A stretch of DNA of 60,000 bases from Cristatella mucedo (GCA_009760855.2 WPIO01000018.1:2978001-3038000), one strand, 5' to 3'; shown: positions 42,655-53,924, counted from the stretch's first letter. Program-made: numbers and translations. Notes: generated from the letters alone by a model not told the origin.

Positions 42655-43756
42655 TGTCATGTCATGTATCTCCGTCTGTAACTCCACAAAGTCATAAAGA
42701 CCACGTGGTTGTTACTCAGGAGAGTTTTATATAGCCAACTTGCAGCCTAAGTGGCTATCGGTACGCATTCGGTAGCTCACAGACTTCGTCTCACGCAACT
42801 AAGAGAAAGTGGGAAGCATAGCAGAGTCAGGAGAGCAGTAAAGGTAGTGAGTAGCATGAAAGTAGGAGCTCAGGACCGCTGAAAAGGATGTGCCAAAGTC
42901 GGCAGTAGGAGAGTAGTTGTCGTTGCGTAAGGATTGTGGAAGCGAGTTCCACAGTCTAGGACCTGCTCAGCTAAAGCTTTTGCCGCCAATGGTCTTTAAG
43001 AGGAGGAAAGAGACAGCTAATTTATTGTCCACACAGGACCTGAGAGTGCGAACAGGCTGAAACTGATGCAGCAGTTCAGCTAGGTACGAAGGAGCCAAGC
43101 CGTGGTGGGTCTTGTGGGTCAGCGTAAGAAACTTGCTCCGTATCCATTGTTCAACCGGCATCCATCCTAGCTCTTTTAGCAAAGGAGACACGCGCTCAAA
43201 CTTCTGGGACTTGAAGACTAGCCTTGCAGCCATATTCATATTCAGCTGCAGTAGCCTAATTGCTTTCTTTGGTAGCACTGCCAAGGAGAATAAAAATAAT
43301 TTAGCCGAGACAGAACTAAGGAGGTAGTTAAATCTTTTACAAGCCACTGTGAAAGACAGCTTGTAATCTTGGATAGGGATCGGACGTGATGGCTAGCTGC
43401 AGAAGCAGTCTTCTGAATGAAGCTTTTAAAACTAAGGCAGCTGTAGAAAACGAAACCTAAATTTCGAGCACGTGGTGATGGTCGCACAACAGCATCATCT
43501 ATTAGAAGAGCAAAGCCTTTTAATCTAGCTACACGCTTAGGTTGTCCTATGAGCAGCAGTTCGGTTTTATCATCATTTAATTTCAGGAAGTTTTAGGACA
43601 TCCAGGATTGAATATCGGCAAGGCAAGTATTCAGTTTGTCAGTTGCTGCAGCAGATTCCGGTGGTTTGAATGACAAATACAACTGAGTATCGTCAGCATA
43701 AAAGTGATATCTTATTCCATGGGAATTAATCACTTTTCCCAGTGGTTCTGTATATG
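42655..43756 (-). mobile_element. LINE family 1 copy, 5'-truncated at the YADD region
   Basis: Sense reading starts [22 protein letters not shown], with [19 protein letters not shown] next (43787-43593). It continues with VRPSPRARNLGFVFYSCLSF, then KKAIRLLQLNMNMAARLVF, to the 3' UTR with tail ATACATGACATGACAT at about 42655. Frameshifted. It begins exactly where the 3' tail of the next copy ends. Confidence 0.85.
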
Positions 43757-45570
43757 TAATGTAATGTATCTCCATCAGTAACTCCACAAAGTCATAAAGA
43801 CCATGTGGGTGTTACGCAGGAGAGTTTTGTATAGCACACTCACAGCCTAAGCGGCTTTCGGTACGCATTCGGTAGCCAACAGACTTCGTCTCACGCAACA
43901 AAGAGAAAGTGGGAAGCATAGCAGAGTCAGGAGAGCAGTTGAGGTAGTGAGTATCATAGAAGTAGCAGTTAAGGACCGCTGAAAAAGATGTGCCACAGTC
44001 GGCAGTTGGAGAGTAGATGTCGTTGCGTAAGAATTGTGGAAGCGAGTTCCACAGTCTAGGACCTGCAGAGCTAAAGCTTCTGTCGCCAACTGTCTTTAAG
44101 CGGAGGAATGGGACAGCTAATTTATTGTCCACACAGGACCTGAAGGCGCGAACGGGCTGAAACTGATGCAGCAGTTCAGCTAGGTATGAAGGAGCCAAGC
44201 CGTGGCGGGACCTGTGGGTCAGCGTAAGAACTTTGCTCTGTATCCTTTGCTCAACCGGCAACCATCCCAGCTCTTCCAGCAAAGGTGACACGTGCTCAAA
44301 CCTCTGGGACTTGAAGACCAGCCTTGCAGCCATATTCATAGTCCGCTGTAGTGGCATAATGGCTTTCTTTGGTAGCCCAGCCAAAAGGGAATTACAATAA
44401 TCAAGCCGAGACAGAACTAAAGAGCTAGTTAAATTTTTTACAAGCCACTGTGGGAGACAGCTTCTAATCTTGGATAGGGATCGGATGTGATGGCTAGCTG
44501 TAGAGGCAGTCTTCTGAATGAAGCTTTTGAAATTGAGGCAGCTGTCGAACATGACACCTAGCAAGGGACCGAGTACAGACCCTTGAGGGACTCCATAGGT
44601 TACCCTTTTCGTGTGTGAGACCTGACCCCCACACGATATGGATTGAACACGACCAGACAAGTACAACTTAAACCACGCCAGTGCCTTGTCTGCCAGACCG
44701 ATCGCTGTTCTCAATCTTTCAAGCAGAACTTCGTGATCAATGGTGTCGAAGGCAGCAGACAGATCTAGCAGGACTAGGGCTGTGACATTCCCGTTGTCGT
44801 TGCCACGTAGAATGTGATTGTTAACACGGAGGAGAGCAGTTTCAGTGGAGTGCTGCCTCTTGAACCCTGATTGAAATGTTTCTGACATTCCATTATTTTC
44901 AATATGTTTTACCAGCTGCTTAGCCACAATTTTCTTCAAATATCTTTGACAAGAAAGGAAGAAGGGAAACTGGGCGATAGTTTGCAAGGACCTCTGTGTC
45001 TAATCTAGGCTTTTTAAGAATGTGTCTAACGATCGCCGATTTGAAGGACTTGGGGAAACACCCCTTTTCCCAGAGAAACATTACAATCTTGGTTATGGCA
45101 GGGCTAAGTTAGTCTGCTAGTGAAGACCACAGAGATGAAGGTATAGGGTCTTCAGGAGACGAGCTCTATTCGCTAGAACTTATTAAGGTAGCCACATCGC
45201 ATGCAGAAACGTCGGATAACCCATAAAGGAAGGTTACAGGTTGTGGAACCGCGATTGCTTTAGCCGGAGGGGGTTTAATATAGGCACAAATGTGCACAAT
45301 ATTTCAGTAAAGATGGCTGTAAACCTTTCGGCTGAGCCCTTAATATCTGGGAAGTCAGACCTCTCAGCATGGGCCAGTAAATGGTTTACTGTCTAATAAA
45401 TTTGTTTAGGGTCCGACTGGCAGGAATGTAGCTTTCGGATGAAAAAGGAAACCCTGGCTTTTTATGCTTTCGGGTTTAAACTCAAAGGAAGTCTTTGAAA
45501 TTGACTAGATGTGCATCAGACACCGATTTCTTGAAACGACGTTCAAGCCTCCACTTAACCCGGTGTATCT
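43757..45570 (-). mobile_element. LINE family 1 copy with long ORF but deleted RT active site
   Basis: A 391-codon frame (44987-43812) holds LVLLDLSAAFDTIDHEVLLE and GVPQGSVLGPLL, then jumps straight to GVMFDSCLNFKSFIQKTAS. The YADD block (about 110 residues) is missing in frame, so it cannot reverse-transcribe. The C-terminus is intact through PVEQRIQSKVLTLTH and GPRLWNSLPQFLRND. Decayed RT N-terminus reaches about 45570. The tail is ATACATTACATTACATATACA. Confidence 0.88.
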
Positions 45571-45989
45571 TTAGTATATCGCACTCACAATCTGGTATTG
45601 CGTCTGCAATCCGGAGTTGTCAGCCTTATTTCAGTTGCATAGTGTGCGGATTATTAAAGATGTCAAATGTATTTATGTTTTGCAACTCGCCGGTTCAGCC
45701 ACTGCGCTGTGGTCCTAACCACACGAAGTAAACACGTATAAGAAAGAAGACAACGGCATAACGTTGAAGAGAAAGTCACGTAAACATTTTGAAATCCAAG
45801 ACATCAAGTTTATATAGGTCGGTAAATACGCAAACAGGAGTCGTCGCGGGAAAGTAGAAGCAGCATAATAGCAAAAGCAGTCTTTTTCGTAATGGTAAAG
45901 CAGTGGCCTATGGTAAACTGATGTATCATAACACTGAACATTAGTCAAAACCATTGTCGTCAGAACAAGTGGCGAGGGTTCGCCACCAC

Positions 45990-46496
45990 TAGCAGAGCAA
46001 GGAGCAGAGCAAGGAGCAGAGCAAGGAGCAGAGCTAGGAGCAGAGCAAGGAGCAGAGCTAGGAGCAGAGCAAGGAGCAGAGCAAGGAGCAGAGCTAGGAG
46101 CAGAGCAAGGAGCAGAGCTAGGAGCAGAGCAAGGAGCAGAGCAAGGAGCAGAGCAAGGAGCAGAGCAAGGAGCAGAGCTAGGAGCAGAGCTAGGAGCAGA
46201 GCTAGGAGCAGAGATAGGAGCAGAGCAAGGAGCAGAGCAAGGAGCAGAGCAAGGAGCAGAGCTAGGAGCAGAGCTAGGAGCAGAGATAGGAGCAGAGATA
46301 GGAGCAGAGCAAGGAGCAGAGCAAGGAGCAGAGCAAGGAGCAGAGCAAGGAGCAGAGCAAGGAGCAGAGCAAGGAGCAGAGCAAGGAGCAGAGCAAGGAG
46401 CAGAGCAAGGAGCAGAGCTAGGAGCAGAGCTAGGAGCAGAGCTAGGAGCAGAGATAGGACCAGAGCTAGGACCAGAGCTAAGACCAGAGCTAGGAG
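45990..46496 (+). repeat. 12-bp minisatellite, about 42 copies
   Basis: Unit GGAGCAGAGCAA with variants GGAGCAGAGCTA and GGAGCAGAGATA. The three types occur in blocks. No unit is shortened, so the minus strand stays open for 278 codons as Ser-Ala-Pro-Cys/Ser/Ile. The final units are GGACCAGAGCTA. Whether the frame is expressed is unknown; ordinary minisatellite behaviour explains it. Confidence 0.95.
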
Positions 46497-46595
46497 CGTT
46501 GATAATTAGACGAAAACGCCGCGAGGATTTGTAGCACAAAAATAGAACCATTGACTAGCAAGCGGTGGTCCTCTTCAGGAGCATAAAGCAACGGC

Positions 46596-46811
46596 ATGCA
46601 AAGCTTAGCCTGTTTCTCTGACGGTAAAAATGCAGCGATACGCAACGCTGCTGCATTTTCATCATCAGAGAATCAAGAGTCGTCTGTGGTTGTTAGTAGC
46701 GAGAGTGCGCATCAACAGTCTGCGGCTCCTCGTGCTGACGCCATCACCAAGAGGTTTGCTCGCATTGAAGAAAAACAGCTTGATCAGCTTCAGGTCAACC
46801 AAGGTCAATAA
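46596..46811 (+). other. Unrecognised coding-like ORF, 71 codons
   Basis: Reads SDGKNAAIRNAAAFSSSENQ, then SAHQQSAAPRADAITKRFAR and IEEKQLDQLQVNQGQ. The hydrophilic, glutamine-rich wording looks like real protein, possibly coiled. I do not recognise it. Could be a retroelement or orphan exon. Confidence 0.25.
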
Positions 46812-47194
46812 TCCAAGCGGTTAGTGCGACAGCGACAGTCTTGAAGCAAGTCATGAGAGCCAAAGGCACTACAGAGGCCATAGCCGGCTTTGTAGTTACC
46901 AGACACCTTAACGTCTGAAGCAACTCTATGCACCTGCATATAGAGTCGTTACGGCTTGCACCTCAAGGCGACGCCGCCGCATCTTTGTCTTTCGCATCTT
47001 GAGTTCATCACACGGTGGAGTTTCAACGATGGATGCACCAGTGCTGCGTTGAGCTCATCATCGCACATGACATCTTCTAGATTAACGGTAGTAAGTTTAA
47101 TCCAGAGTCCATCGTGAGAGCATTCAATTTCCTGCCTCATAGCAGTCGCAGTCTACGAAAGCTGTGGCTGCTTCTTTAGCGCTGCCCTGGTCTG

Positions 47195-47335
47195 GTTCAA
47201 GGGAAAATGCGCTCGTCCTTGCCAATACTTGACCAAGGTCGTGGGCTCGGGCCTCACGGCACGAGTGAAGCACCTGGATACAGGTCAGGCTGTCTTGGAG
47301 CGCAATACAAATGAGTTATATATTTTTATTAGTGA
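47195..47335 (+). mobile_element. SINE B copy
   Basis: Head with TGGTCTGGTTCAAGGG and box-B-like GGTCGTGGGCTCGGGCC, tail GTGAAGCACCTGGATACAGGTCAGGCTGTCTTGGAGCGC. More decayed than 29235. Confidence 0.65.
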
Positions 47336-47394
47336 AGCATTTACTGAAGAAAATTGCATTGCTCGTTCAGCCATCGATCAGCCTCTTTCCTCAA

Positions 47395-47520
47395 GGTATG
47401 TGTACTCTCAAGTCACGTGCTCTTATATGCTGCTCGTCCGCCGATATTCACTCACTAGCTCTCTTTGGAATGAGGGATAATTATGAATTCGCATACTTTT
47501 GGAATAGTATTGATTAGCAG
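47395..47520 (+). repeat. Repeat C, copy 2
   Basis: Partner of 29985-30130; see there. Frame reads FGMRDNYEFAYFWNSID then stop. Confidence 0.45.
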
Positions 47521-48720
47521 CATATTTAATAATCTCTTGACTCAGACCAAAATTTGAATAATTTCATCAGATGCATACATGTTCGTATTCCAAAATTTCT
47601 GCAGAGCCACAGCTGTTCGGATATTAAAGCGCTGAATGCAGACTTAAGCACATACCTTAATCCAGCGAATGCAGAATCAATTTAGGAGTGATCGCGTTCA
47701 CCAATCAAGCCGCACGCAATTATAATATCACTCGACGACGTTTAGGGGCCACATCCGCTCTTATCAAGCACTTCGGATACCGAGTGTCTCAATTTTGATG
47801 CAGCAGCCTGGGCCTATCTTAAGACGGAGCTCGGTAGCAAAGGAATCCTTTGAAATTGCGTCAGTCCTTGCTGCAGACGCACGACGAGACCAGCGGTGAA
47901 ATCAATCTGAGGAGTGCCTGGGCGGTCGAGGTTAGCCCCTCGCAAGTGCAGAGCCAGGCTCGCGCTTCGAGCGCACACGCGCATACCGAGTCAAGCGGAG
48001 CGCAGCAGCAGCGGCGGCGGCAGCAGCAGCAGCTGCTGCAGCAGCAGCGGAGAGAGTGCCGATACCTTAGCATAATGACTCCAGCTCCGCATTCACGCAG
48101 CGTAGAGATGCTTATTATTAGACTGCTGCTTCGAGCGTTCAAGCGTCGAATCCTCTAAGCCGCGGCGCAAGAAACCTCACGCACGGCACCGGGGGAGCAG
48201 CTCTTAACGCCTGATCCGAAGTCTGAAGGCCATCTCTGCTTGGCTGAAAGTTTCAAGATTAACTTCGATATGAGGAAATCTTACTGTAACTTGCATGGCT
48301 TCCACTATTATACTGCCTAACCGTCGACTGGCACGTCGCCGCTTCCGAGCCGATACGGTACGGGCCCCGTGAATTATGAGTATGCCGGCAGTCAAAGTCC
48401 GGACTATTCAGAGTCACAGCGTGACTCTAAATAGGCATTGGACGCGGCATTTCAGCCGCGTGTTCGCGCATCGCGGAGCGACAGTCACGTTTAGGCTTGT
48501 CCGAAGATCCGAGCTTGCACAGACAGCCAAGCGGAGGTGGCGAGCGTCGGGATCAACTTTTAGCGATCCGCTTCTGGAGGCGACACCCTTTCATTTCCGC
48601 GGCGGCGGAAACTGATGCAGATCTCGCCAGTTCATCTCGCGCATCCAAAGTTGCAAGATAAAGCCCGGATAGTGGAAACGAGACGCTTCCGTCGGAGAAT
48701 TGAAGTGTCGCCGAGAGCGC
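47521..48720. other. No firm gene
   Basis: A CAG-rich tract (48003-48050) encodes Gln runs on one strand and Cys runs on the other. The region is GC-rich with no recognisable exon. Confidence 0.35.
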
Positions 48721-48723
48721 TTG

Positions 48724-48725
<2 letters not shown>

Positions 48726-48813
<88 letters not shown>
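48726..48813 (+). repeat. (AG)n microsatellite
   Basis: About 88 bp of uninterrupted AG. Confidence 0.97.
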
Positions 48814-48814
<1 letters not shown>

Positions 48815-49200
48815 AAAGAGTAACTGGAAGCGCTACGTAAAGTGTCAACAGCGATTAGTGGGACAACGAGCACGAACGCCGTCTTGATAACGTTGAAGAC
48901 AGATTCTCGTCAAGGCAAGAGCTGAGAGATTGGTACCGGAGCGTGGCCAGGGAGACAGCGAAGCCGTTTGCGGCATCGCCGCTGAAAATCGCCATGAACT
49001 GAGCTAGCTCGAGAGGACGTGGCGGAACAGCGACTATTTACAGTGGTGTTATCACCCAGTCTATAAAACTATCACAACAAGTGGGCGACGCCGTGAGGAG
49101 AAGCGTGTAGGCGTGCGCCGAAGGCACTCTAAAGTGCTAGGTGCAGTACAGTTCATTTGAGTTGCTGGTCAAATGTAGCAATGCGTAAACATGATCTGAA
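48814..49200. other. No gene seen
   Basis: No exon. A TATAAAA at 49064-49070 has no ORF nearby. Confidence 0.35.
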
Positions 49201-49204
49201 TTGA

Positions 49205-49280
49205 TTTCCAAGAGAACTCAATCTCTATCTGCATCGCTCAAGCCCGCGACTTCGATTTCACAGACTAGCACCTTACTATT
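49205..49280 (-). mobile_element. Decayed SINE B
   Basis: GAGAACTCAATCTCTATCTG then GCTCAAGCCCGCGACTTCG is the SINE B tail and box B in reverse. Confidence 0.5.
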
Positions 49281-49716
49281 GAGAAAATCGGTGGCACCGA
49301 TCACCAAGATCAAGCAAAAAGCAGTGCCGCGCTCAAGCTCGCGAACTGCGGCCCAGTTGCTCTGCTGCTGCGCAGCAGGCAGCACCCAGAGGGGTCGAGC
49401 CCTAATCGAGCACGCTCTTATTTGCAGCTGGCGGCGCAGCTCGTTGGGAATTCTTCGGACGGCCGCCGGTTCTTAGCGTTAGAGTGAAGTGCTCGCGCTG
49501 CACACACCCACATCGTTGGTTCGATTCGGGCGCCGAAAGAGTCTTAATTTCGATTCATCAAACTATATATACAATGGGTGCAGTGAGTGTCACATTGAAT
49601 ACAACGCGGTACGCGGCTCGACAGGCATTCACCTGCTGAGAAGGGAAGCGGCCAACAGCTTATTATAAAACGCGAAAATGAATATGAATCCTGAACTGCA
49701 TGGGTATGAAAAGTTA

Positions 49717-49852
49717 GCTTACGAATGAGTAATGGACCAAAGACGCTGGTGGCAAGAGGCCACAATCACCTAATCACGGCGAGAGCTTACGAATGAGTAA
49801 TGGACCAAAGACGCTGGTGGCAAGAGTCCACAATCACTTAATCACTGCGAGA
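49717..49852 (+). repeat. 68-bp tandem duplication
   Basis: GCTTACGAATGAGTAATGGA starts both units (49717 and 49785). They differ at three or so positions. Confidence 0.95.
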
Positions 49853-50020
49853 TCATCTGGATCCGCGCGGAGTACGAATGGCCGTGTATTGCATCCATTT
49901 ATTGACGCTGCATTGCACTACAGCTGTCAGTTTCATTCCACGCATGCGCTTTCTGCTTCGCCTGCTACCATCACAAACCTACATTTTCATGACGGTACCG
50001 CGCAGGTGGTGAGATCACCC

Positions 50021-50140
50021 TTGGCTGGGGCACTGGGTAAATATTCCCATTAAACTGCTTCATAAATTGTTTGATCTAGCAACCTTGGCCAGGGTACTGA
50101 GTAAATCTTCCCCTTAAACTGCTTGATAAATTATTTGGAT
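50021..50140 (+). repeat. Diverged tandem duplication, unit about 63 bp
   Basis: GGGCACTGGGTAAATATTCC and AGGGTACTGAGTAAATCTTCC lie about 63 bp apart, each followed by TTAAACTGCTT-ATAAATT. Confidence 0.8.
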
Positions 50141-50764
50141 TAGATCAGGTGTCTTATATCAGAAAGTTGCCCCGTGGTCTGATGCATTTCGATTTCCTTC
50201 ATTGACAGACGTGGTCGGTCGGATGGCGCTATCCCTGTCTGCACGTTTGTCTAATTTCTGCGACTATGCACATTTTATTTACGCACGTTCTAAGATTGAA
50301 ATTGATTTTTGATCACAATCAGGAGCTTGTCTGGTGTCATGCCCCTAGTTTAATCTGCACTGGTTGAGCAGTCACCATTGTCGCAGGAACCTCACTCAAT
50401 TTCGAACTATTTGCAATTCCCTCGAAGCTGTATTTTAAGTCTTTTAAGTCAAGTTCATCCGACAACAGGCTGTCAATGGTGGTGGTGGTGGTCTATCGCC
50501 CGGCTACCGAATCCTCTTTTTTATCTCAGATTTATCTGATCTCATTTTAATTGTGTGTCCAAGGAATTGATCTTGATTCGTCATAGGTCATTGTATCATT
50601 CACTTGAGAACTTATCTTATGCCTTAAGTGTCGTATTTCGCACCTTGACTGACTCATTCTCTCTTGTGGCTCAAGTGAATACGAAGTAGCATACGAAGCA
50701 TACTTCGTACGAAGTAGCAGCTAAGTACGCAGCTGCAAAGGATGCGCCACCGTCGGCACCCCAT
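50141..50764. other. No gene; short palindrome
   Basis: TACTTCGTACGAAGTA (50701-50716) is a perfect 16-bp palindrome flanked by more CGAAGTAGCA/CGAAGCATA units. Nothing else recognised. Confidence 0.4.
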
Positions 50765-50965
50765 GGGTGTAGTTGAATATTGAATGTTATATTGAATTAA
50801 TATAGTGAATAGCATTAATATAATAATAATAAAATAACAAATACATAATAATAATAATAATAATAATAATAAAATAAAAAATAAAAATAAAATAATAATA
50901 GTAATATTATTATATTGAAATATTATATTGAATATTTATAATATTGAATATTGAATATCGAATGA
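50765..50965 (+). repeat. AT-rich array of ATA/AATAAT and ATTGAATAT units
   Basis: Simple-sequence block with (ATA)n at 50846-50870 and repeated TATTGAATAT. Possibly the overgrown tail of the LINE piece beside it. Confidence 0.85.
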
Positions 50966-51180
50966 GTCGCTGAATAAGAATTGTGGAAGAGAGCTCCAAA
51001 GTCTGGGACCTGCCGAGCAAAAGCTTATGTCGCCAACGGTCTTAAAGCGGAGGAAAAGAACAGCTAATCTGTAGTACATTCAGGACTTGAGGGCAAGAGG
51101 AGGCTGAAACCGGGGCTGCAGTTCAGCTAGGTATTGAGGAAAAGTGCCGTGGCGGGCCTTGTGGGTCAGTTTTCTACTAA
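50966..51180 (-). mobile_element. LINE family 1 C-terminal fragment
   Basis: In reverse: CTGACCCACAAGGCCCGCCACGG, then AGCTGAACTGC, then GTCCCAGACTTTGGAGCTC and TCCACAATTCTTATTCAGCG. These match the LTHKARHG, LAELLQ, GPGLWSSL and NSYSATH parts of family 1. It is cut at both ends. Confidence 0.75.
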
Positions 51181-51379
51181 AAGCAAGTTTGAAATGACAT
51201 GCAAAGAATAGGACTAACAGACCAAGTTTGACGTAGCATACTAAGAATAGGACTCACTGTTCATAGACAGGCATACGCGAACACTACCGTGGATTGAAGT
51301 AACCGACCGAGGCCAAGGCTAAGTCTAGCTTCTATAGACAATACGGATGTCTACGATAAATTCTTAACCGCTGCCAGTT

Positions 51380-52117
51380 TGCCCCATTACCCAGCGATCC
51401 TTCCAGTCAGCTAGCTGGTCGCTTCCGCAGCTTCGTCGTCAAAACGACGAACGCGATCAGTAAGTCCATCCCTAAGAATTCAGCATCCCTTCTGTAGTTC
51501 TGTCGCTCAATAACAGCGCTACAGGATTCCCCTCCATCAATTCAATGCACTAAATCAGGTCATGTCCCAGCACCTTTCAAAAAAGCTGTAGTCAGGCCAC
51601 TTCTCAAGAAAGCGACACTAGACCATGAGAACTTAAGCAACTACTACCCAGTCTCCCTTTTACCATTCCTATCAAAGATAATAGAACGGGTCGTGGCGGA
51701 CCAGCTGAACTCATATCGAAACCTCATACCTCGCTAGTAAGTTCCAGTCTGGCTTTAGAGCTAATCACTTCACAGAGTCAGCATTGCTTAGGGTGTAAAG
51801 TGACCTGCATAGGAATGCAGACGTAGGTAGAGTATCTCTTCTTGTTTTTCTCGATCTTTCGGCAGCTTTCGATATTACCGATCACAAAGTTCTTCTGGAG
51901 CGCCTCTCATCTCGCCTGGTCATCACTGGCAATGCTCTCCGATAGTTCAGATCCTATCTCAGTGCAAGACTCCAGAGTATTGACATGAATGGACAAAGAT
52001 CATCCGAGAAACCGCTGAAATACGGGGTACCTCAGGGCTCCGTGCTAGGTTCGGTTCTTTTCGCGGTTTATACTCTCCCTCTTGCCGATGTGGTTGCCAA
52101 GAATGATCTATGCCATT
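51380..52117 (+). mobile_element. LINE family 3 (CR1/L2-like), RT fragment, left of rDNA
   Basis: Plus-strand pieces read [14 protein letters not shown] in one frame, [20 protein letters not shown], then FLDLSAAFDITDHKVLLERL and GVPQGSVLGSVLFAVYTLPL. It ends LADVVAKNDLCHF, just before the expected YADD. In-frame stops mark it dead. At about 52117 it turns into rDNA. Confidence 0.85.
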
Positions 52118-52217
52118 TTCCGTTCACTCGCCGTTACTACGGGAATCCTTGTTAGTTTCTTTTCCTCCGCTTAGCGATATGCTTAAATTCAGTGGGTATT
52201 CACGTTCGATCTGAGGT
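52118..52217 (-). rRNA. 28S rRNA 5' end fragment
   Basis: Minus strand: GACCTCAGATCGAACGTGAA then CCACTGAATTTAAGCATATC, GCTAAGCGGAGGAAAAGAAA, CTAACAAGGATTCCCGTAGT and AACGGCGAGTGAACGG. This is the universal start of nuclear 28S, and the usual downstream 28S is absent. A fragment, not a functional gene. Confidence 0.95.
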
Positions 52218-52645
52218 CGAAGAGCGAATACGCGCGCCGTATGCCTTGCCACCGCCATGGCGAGAACGCGCGAGAACGCTCGAGAATCGCGCGCGTTCGC
52301 CGAAGCCGCTCCGCACTTGCCGCGCCTGCTTTCGTCCGAAGTGAGCTGAGCTGCGCCGAGCGCACGAGCCAAGTCGAGCACTCGTCATCGCAACGGTGGC
52401 TGCCGCTGTGACGCGCACGGGCGACGCGGAGCCGAGGCTCGCTCGTTGGTCCATGAGGCGACCGCGAGTGGCCATCTGGCTCCTTCCGCCGCGCGCACGT
52501 CGCATGGCGCGCGCGAAGCTGGATGCGGTTTCCGATCGTGAACCAATCTGCGCTTGATCCGGCGTGGCCGCGCTCGCGCGCCCGCTGACGGGCACCGCAC
52601 AGCCGCGACGGAAAGGGCGCTTGCTCGCGACTTGGATGCGTTACC
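52218..52645 (-). other. ITS2 of the rDNA fragment
   Basis: About 430 bp of very GC-rich sequence between the 28S start and the 5.8S end, in the right order and orientation. Both strands are open because of composition, so ORFs here are artefacts. Useful as a species marker. Confidence 0.85.
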
Positions 52646-52749
52646 GAACCTCAGACGGGCGCGGCCCCGGGAGTGCCCGAGGCCACCATATGCGTTCAAG
52701 GTGTTGATACTCGATGTGGCCTGCAATTCACATTAATTCACGCAGCTGG
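52646..52749 (-). rRNA. 5.8S rRNA 3' part fragment
   Basis: Minus strand: CCAGCTGCGTGAATTAATGT, GAATTGCAGGCCACATCGAG, TATCAACACCTTGAACGCAT, then the GC-rich stem to the 3' end. It breaks near CGCAGCTGG on the plus strand, so the 5' part of 5.8S, ITS1 and 18S are missing. Confidence 0.9.
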
Positions 52750-52759
52750 TCTCTTCATA

Positions 52760-53090
52760 GCTTCAGGGCAGTCCGTGCCCCCTCTTTTTTAAAGGCCATA
52801 ACTAGGCTGGAAATCAACACTAGAACAAGAAAATGTCAGCAATTTATACCGTACTTCTCGTCTACCGGTCCTACCAAGACGCTAGAATGAGTTGTGACAG
52901 ACCAGCCGAACTCTTATATTTAAATTTCAAATCTAGAATGCCAGTTCTAGTCTGGTTTTAGAGAAAAACACTTCACTGGAGTCAGCGTTGCTCTGGTTGT
53001 ATGATAACCATCTAAGGAATGCAGATTCGGGTGTAGTGTCTCTACTGGTTTTGCTTCTTTCAACAGCCTATACTCTATCCGACGGCTCGC
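52760..53090 (+). mobile_element. LINE family 3 fragment, right of rDNA
   Basis: Decayed plus-strand pieces: SVPPLF-KAIT, then CCGTACTTCTCGTCTACCGG, GAGTTGTGACAGACCAGCCGAACTC (compare GGTCGTGGCGGACCAGCTGAACTC at 51692), TCTGGTTTTAGAGAAAAACACTTCACTGG. It starts earlier in the element than the left copy ends, so left and right are separate copies. Confidence 0.75.
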
Positions 53091-53139
53091 GTGCTCGCAC
53101 GTAACGTGCCCGCTTAAGAATATCTTATCTGATTTATCA

Positions 53140-53325
53140 GCCTCATTTGTACAGCAGCAGCAGAGCCTTAATGGCTGTCACCACTGCTTGCAGCTGGCGA
53201 TAAAGAATCGCCCACATGTACCACAAAGATTTCACCTAACCACAGGATTCGAACCGATCGCCATGATCGTGAAAAGTGAGCGCCTTAGCTCCTGGGCTAT
53301 CGTGGCCCGGTATAATAGCGACGCA
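53140..53325 (-). mobile_element. SINE A copy
   Basis: In reverse: ACGATAGCCCAGGAGCTAAGG (box A region), GATCGGTTCGAATCCTGTGG (box B), GGGCGATTCTTTATCGCCAGCTGCAAGCAGTGGTGACAGCC, GCTGTACAAATGAGG. Closely follows 36685-36872. Confidence 0.85.
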
Positions 53326-53920
53326 CTTTCAGCACAAAGTATTGGATCACGCCTGCGTTTCTCTACTATTTTCAGGGTCGCATTGGCAGATTTAAGCTCA
53401 AACGGTTCTTCGGCGTTGACCGTTATCAGCACTGCCTATCGGCCTTGGCTCCCAATGGTTTCAATCGGAATGCATTCTTGATCGACGGCAAATGCTCTTG
53501 GGTGGGTGAGGCAAAAACTTCCGAGCTTAAAATCGAATTCAACACGCAATTTTAGGGGAAAGCCTAGTTTCAACTTTCAGCGTTATGTTTGAAGACATCC
53601 ACCACATTCACGTTTAGATTTTGTGTTTTGTTCATCTAGCCTTTCTCGCGTGACGTCTTGACAGTAAGCCGGGTGTTTTATACCAAAATGACTTGTCATT
53701 GGAGGAGCCAATATATAGCCTTGATTGTCAATTTACTCAAATTTTAAGGCCACTCAAATTTCCCAGAGCAAGGCTTTGGAATTATGTATAGGTATCCTAA
53801 ATTACCTTTAATCAGCACCTACTCACCTTTAAGGTCACTAAAATTGCTGAAATCAAAGGCTTTGGAATCGTGTCTCAGTTGGCACAAAAAATTGAATTTT
53901 GTCTCGTGAGCGGCGCAGTA
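53326..53920. other. No gene seen
   Basis: Contains a loose repeat of AATTTTAAGGCCACTCAAATT (53737) and CACCTTTAAGGTCACTAAAATTGCTGAAATC (53824). No exon recognised. Confidence 0.35.
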
Positions 53921-53924
53921 GGAA

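Noticed and set aside
43812-44600. Processed intron explaining the missing YADD block
   Set aside because: The edges of the gap do not form GT...AG; a deletion is simpler.
43812-44987. Functional host gene of 391 codons
   Set aside because: It is LINE family 1 RT with the active-site block deleted; motifs before and after the gap match the other copies.
52124-52736. Arg-rich ORFs up to 131 codons
   Set aside because: They lie in ITS2, 5.8S and 28S sequence; GC-rich rDNA is stop-poor.
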